DNA of 64,000 nt from Flavobacteriaceae bacterium GF1. GTDB lineage: Bacteria; Bacteroidota; Bacteroidia; Flavobacteriales; Flavobacteriaceae. Under the pieces are notes generated by a model. It was not told where the DNA came from and ran no database searches. It saw nothing but the letters and a program-made list of their open reading frames with translations. This document shows, piece by piece, positions 62,712 to 64,000 of this stretch; position 1 is the first letter of the stretch, and each line of letters starts with the position of its first letter. Location: positions 57,083 to 121,082 of the forward strand of contig WNKP01000015.1 of assembly GCA_009797885.1 (NCBI GenBank). The letters run 5' to 3'. A program made the translations under genes and the position numbers.

Positions 62712-63715
62712 AATGGTATGCCCTCCTAGTTGTTTTAATGGTTGGCTTGGGAATGCAGGCCCAGGAGGAAAGGGATATTGTGGTAAAAAGGACATTGCAC
62801 CTTATGGGATCCACTTTTGAGATCAGCGTTGTGGCTCCCACGGAAGAAATAGGCTATATCAATATTGACGAGGCCGTATCCGAAATTAAACGTATTGAGG
62901 CCGTGATCTCCTCTTGGGATAAGAACTCCGAAACTTCTAAAATCAATAGAAATGCTGGAATACAACCGGTTAAGGTAAGCAGGGAGTTATTTCTATTGAT
63001 TGAGCGTTCCAAAAAAATATCCGAAATTACCGATGGCGCCTTTGACATTTCCTATGCCTCAATGGACAATATCTGGAAGTATGATGGAACCATGGATAAA
63101 ATGCCCACAGCGTCCGATGTAAAAGCCTCAATAGAAAAAATAGGGCACCAAAAAATAATTCTTGACCCGGATGAGCAAACGGTCTTTTTGCAACAGGTAG
63201 GAATGCGGATTGGTTTTGGGGCCATAGGGAAAGGCTATGCGGCCGATATGGCGAAAGAGCTTTTGATTTCAAAGGGGGTCAAAGGGGGAATTGTAAATGC
63301 TTCCGGGGATTTGACCACATGGGGAACGCGGGAGACCGGTGAAAAATGGATGGTTGGAATTACCAATCCTGTGGAAAAGAATAAGATATACTCATGGTTA
63401 CCCGTAGTGGAGTCTTCCGTCGCCACTTCGGGCAATTATGAAAAATACATCGTCTTTAAGGGCGAAAAGTATTCGCATATCATTGACCCAAGAACAGGTT
63501 ACCCTACAAAAGGAGTTACCAGCGTTTCCATTTTTTCCAAAAGGGCCGAGCTTTGTGATGCCCTGGCAACCGCCGTTTTCATTATGGGCAGGGATAGTGG
63601 AATACATTTGATAAATCAGTTGGATGGGGTGGAAGTGGTCCTTGTGGATGGGGAAAATAAAGTCCATAAAAGTGCGGGAATCGTTTTTGATACGAACCAA
63701 TATGTAGAAAAATGA
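62708..63715 (+). CDS. apbE: FAD:protein FMN transferase ApbE
   Basis: ApbE attaches FMN covalently to Thr or Ser of extracytoplasmic redox proteins. The 335-residue protein has a signal peptide, MGSTFEISV, FDISYASM, IGKGYAADMA, GGIVNASGDL and the metal/FAD site HIIDPRTGYPTKGVTSVSI. The acceptor protein is not in the window; it may be one of the genes downstream. It overlaps both its upstream and downstream neighbours by 4 nt. Confidence 0.94.
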   Translation: MKWYALLVVLMVGLGMQAQEERDIVVKRTLHLMGSTFEISVVAPTEEIGYINIDEAVSEIKRIEAVISSWDKNSETSKINRNAGIQPVKVSRELFLLIERSKKISEITDGAFDISYASMDNIWKYDGTMDKMPTASDVKASIEKIGHQKIILDPDEQTVFLQQVGMRIGFGAIGKGYAADMAKELLISKGVKGGIVNASGDLTTWGTRETGEKWMVGITNPVEKNKIYSWLPVVESSVATSGNYEKYIVFKGEKYSHIIDPRTGYPTKGVTSVSIFSKRAELCDALATAVFIMGRDSGIHLINQLDGVEVVLVDGENKVHKSAGIVFDTNQYVEK

Positions 63716-63921
63716 AGGGTGTTTTAGTTTGTTTGGTACTGCTTGCCATGACTACCTCATGTGTGGCGGTTAAAGAGTATGAGAAGATTTATCTGAACGA
63801 TGAAGAGATGCAACTTGGCTTCAAAAGCTCCGAGCGTTTTGAAACTACCTTTCAAATTTATCGGGAAGCAGCTTCTGGTGCCAATGGTGGGAAGTCCGGT
63901 GGCGGTTGCGGATGTAACTGA
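63712..63921 (+). CDS. DUF4266 lipoprotein with Gly-Cys tail
   Basis: The 69-residue protein has a lipobox ending at Cys17 (TTSC), a DUF4266 body (KEYEKIYLNDEEMQLG) and a GGGCGCN C-terminus. DUF4266 is often encoded next to DUF3570, thioredoxin and ApbE; DUF3570 would lie just outside this window. The function is unknown; the cysteines at the very end could bind metal or form disulfides. It is translationally coupled to apbE. Confidence 0.85.
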   Translation: MKGVLVCLVLLAMTTSCVAVKEYEKIYLNDEEMQLGFKSSERFETTFQIYREAASGANGGKSGGGCGCN

Positions 63922-63925
63922 GACC

Positions 63926-63947
63926 CAAAGTTTGCTTGCAAACTTTG
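63926..63947 (+). terminator. hairpin after the DUF4266 gene
   Basis: CAAAGTTTGC and GCAAACTTTG pair perfectly with a 2-nt loop. No T run follows, so it may only attenuate transcription or mark a repeat boundary. Confidence 0.5.
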
Positions 63948-63950
63948 ATG

Positions 63951-63982
63951 GTCGAAGTTACCCTGAGCGCAGCCGAAGGGTC
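63951..63982. repeat. candidate dispersed REP-like element
   Basis: The segment GTCGAAGTTACCCTGAGCGC followed by AGCCGAAGGGT resembles the widespread intergenic repeat built on CCCTGAGCGCAG-CCGAAGGG. It carries imperfect CCCT/AGGG ends. I know the motif from memory as common in many genomes; copies outside this window could not be checked. Confidence 0.5.
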
Positions 63983-64000
63983 CTTTGATGGTTTCATGGC

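Noticed and set aside
63800..63988. Frame overlapping the DUF4266 end and the REP-like repeat
   Set aside because: It is a shifted frame of the DUF4266 gene continuing through the repeat.

Overview
The window looks like chromosomal DNA of a marine-type member of the Flavobacteriaceae (Bacteroidota). The evidence is a type IX secretion C-terminal sorting domain on the large LRR protein, families largely restricted to Bacteroidota (DUF3667, DUF1599, BT_3928, PCMD, DUF4266, a GSII/GSIII pair), starts that lack Shine-Dalgarno sequences, and several promoters that fit the Bacteroidota consensus (-33 TTTG, -7 TAnnTTTG). No rRNA, CRISPR array, transposase or integrase was found.

Layout. 1-12.5 kb is mostly housekeeping: a PqqB-like hydrolase cut by the window edge, a phosphodiesterase, truA, an ABC exporter, a DUF3667 protein, cdaA (c-di-AMP synthase), folP, then DUF1599, a DoxX-like membrane protein, tpiA, prmA and clpS, and a sugar isomerase-like protein. 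12.6-18.2 kb has a beta-helix protein, a membrane-spanning HTH protein and a TetR-GH20 pair with a readable operator and promoter. 19.0-26.3 kb is one tight minus-strand run of seven genes, nearly all envelope proteins. 28.6-34.3 kb is a TetR-controlled operon that would span the envelope: LolA-like carrier, two FtsX-type permeases, LolD-like ATPase and an outer-membrane barrel.

36-41.1 kb is the most unusual part. A functional-looking tRNA-Arg(ACG) is followed on its 3' side by three further copies of its last 16 nt, each followed by a hairpin. The far pair brackets a 4.6 kb segment carrying a 1300-residue secreted LRR protein and a small ORF. I read this as stacked scars of integrative elements at the tRNA 3' end.

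41-51.5 kb returns to core functions: apt, an SPFH protein, a BlaI/BlaR1 pair with a TonB-plug-like tail, a Ca2+/cation antiporter, divergent glutamine synthetases GSII and GSIII, and a PLP dehydratase. 51.6-59.6 kb is an A+T-rich accessory stretch of methyltransferase, AraC and LytTR regulators, a CpdA-like phosphodiesterase with a phage-type small membrane protein, acetyl- and acyltransferases. The window ends with a DUF1080 protein, purM, and a run of Rieske lipoprotein, thioredoxin, ApbE flavin transferase and DUF4266 lipoprotein that continues past the edge.

The best candidates for undescribed biology are the stacked tRNA-Arg scars with their LRR cargo, the TetR/LolA/FtsX/barrel exporter, and the seven-gene envelope operon.
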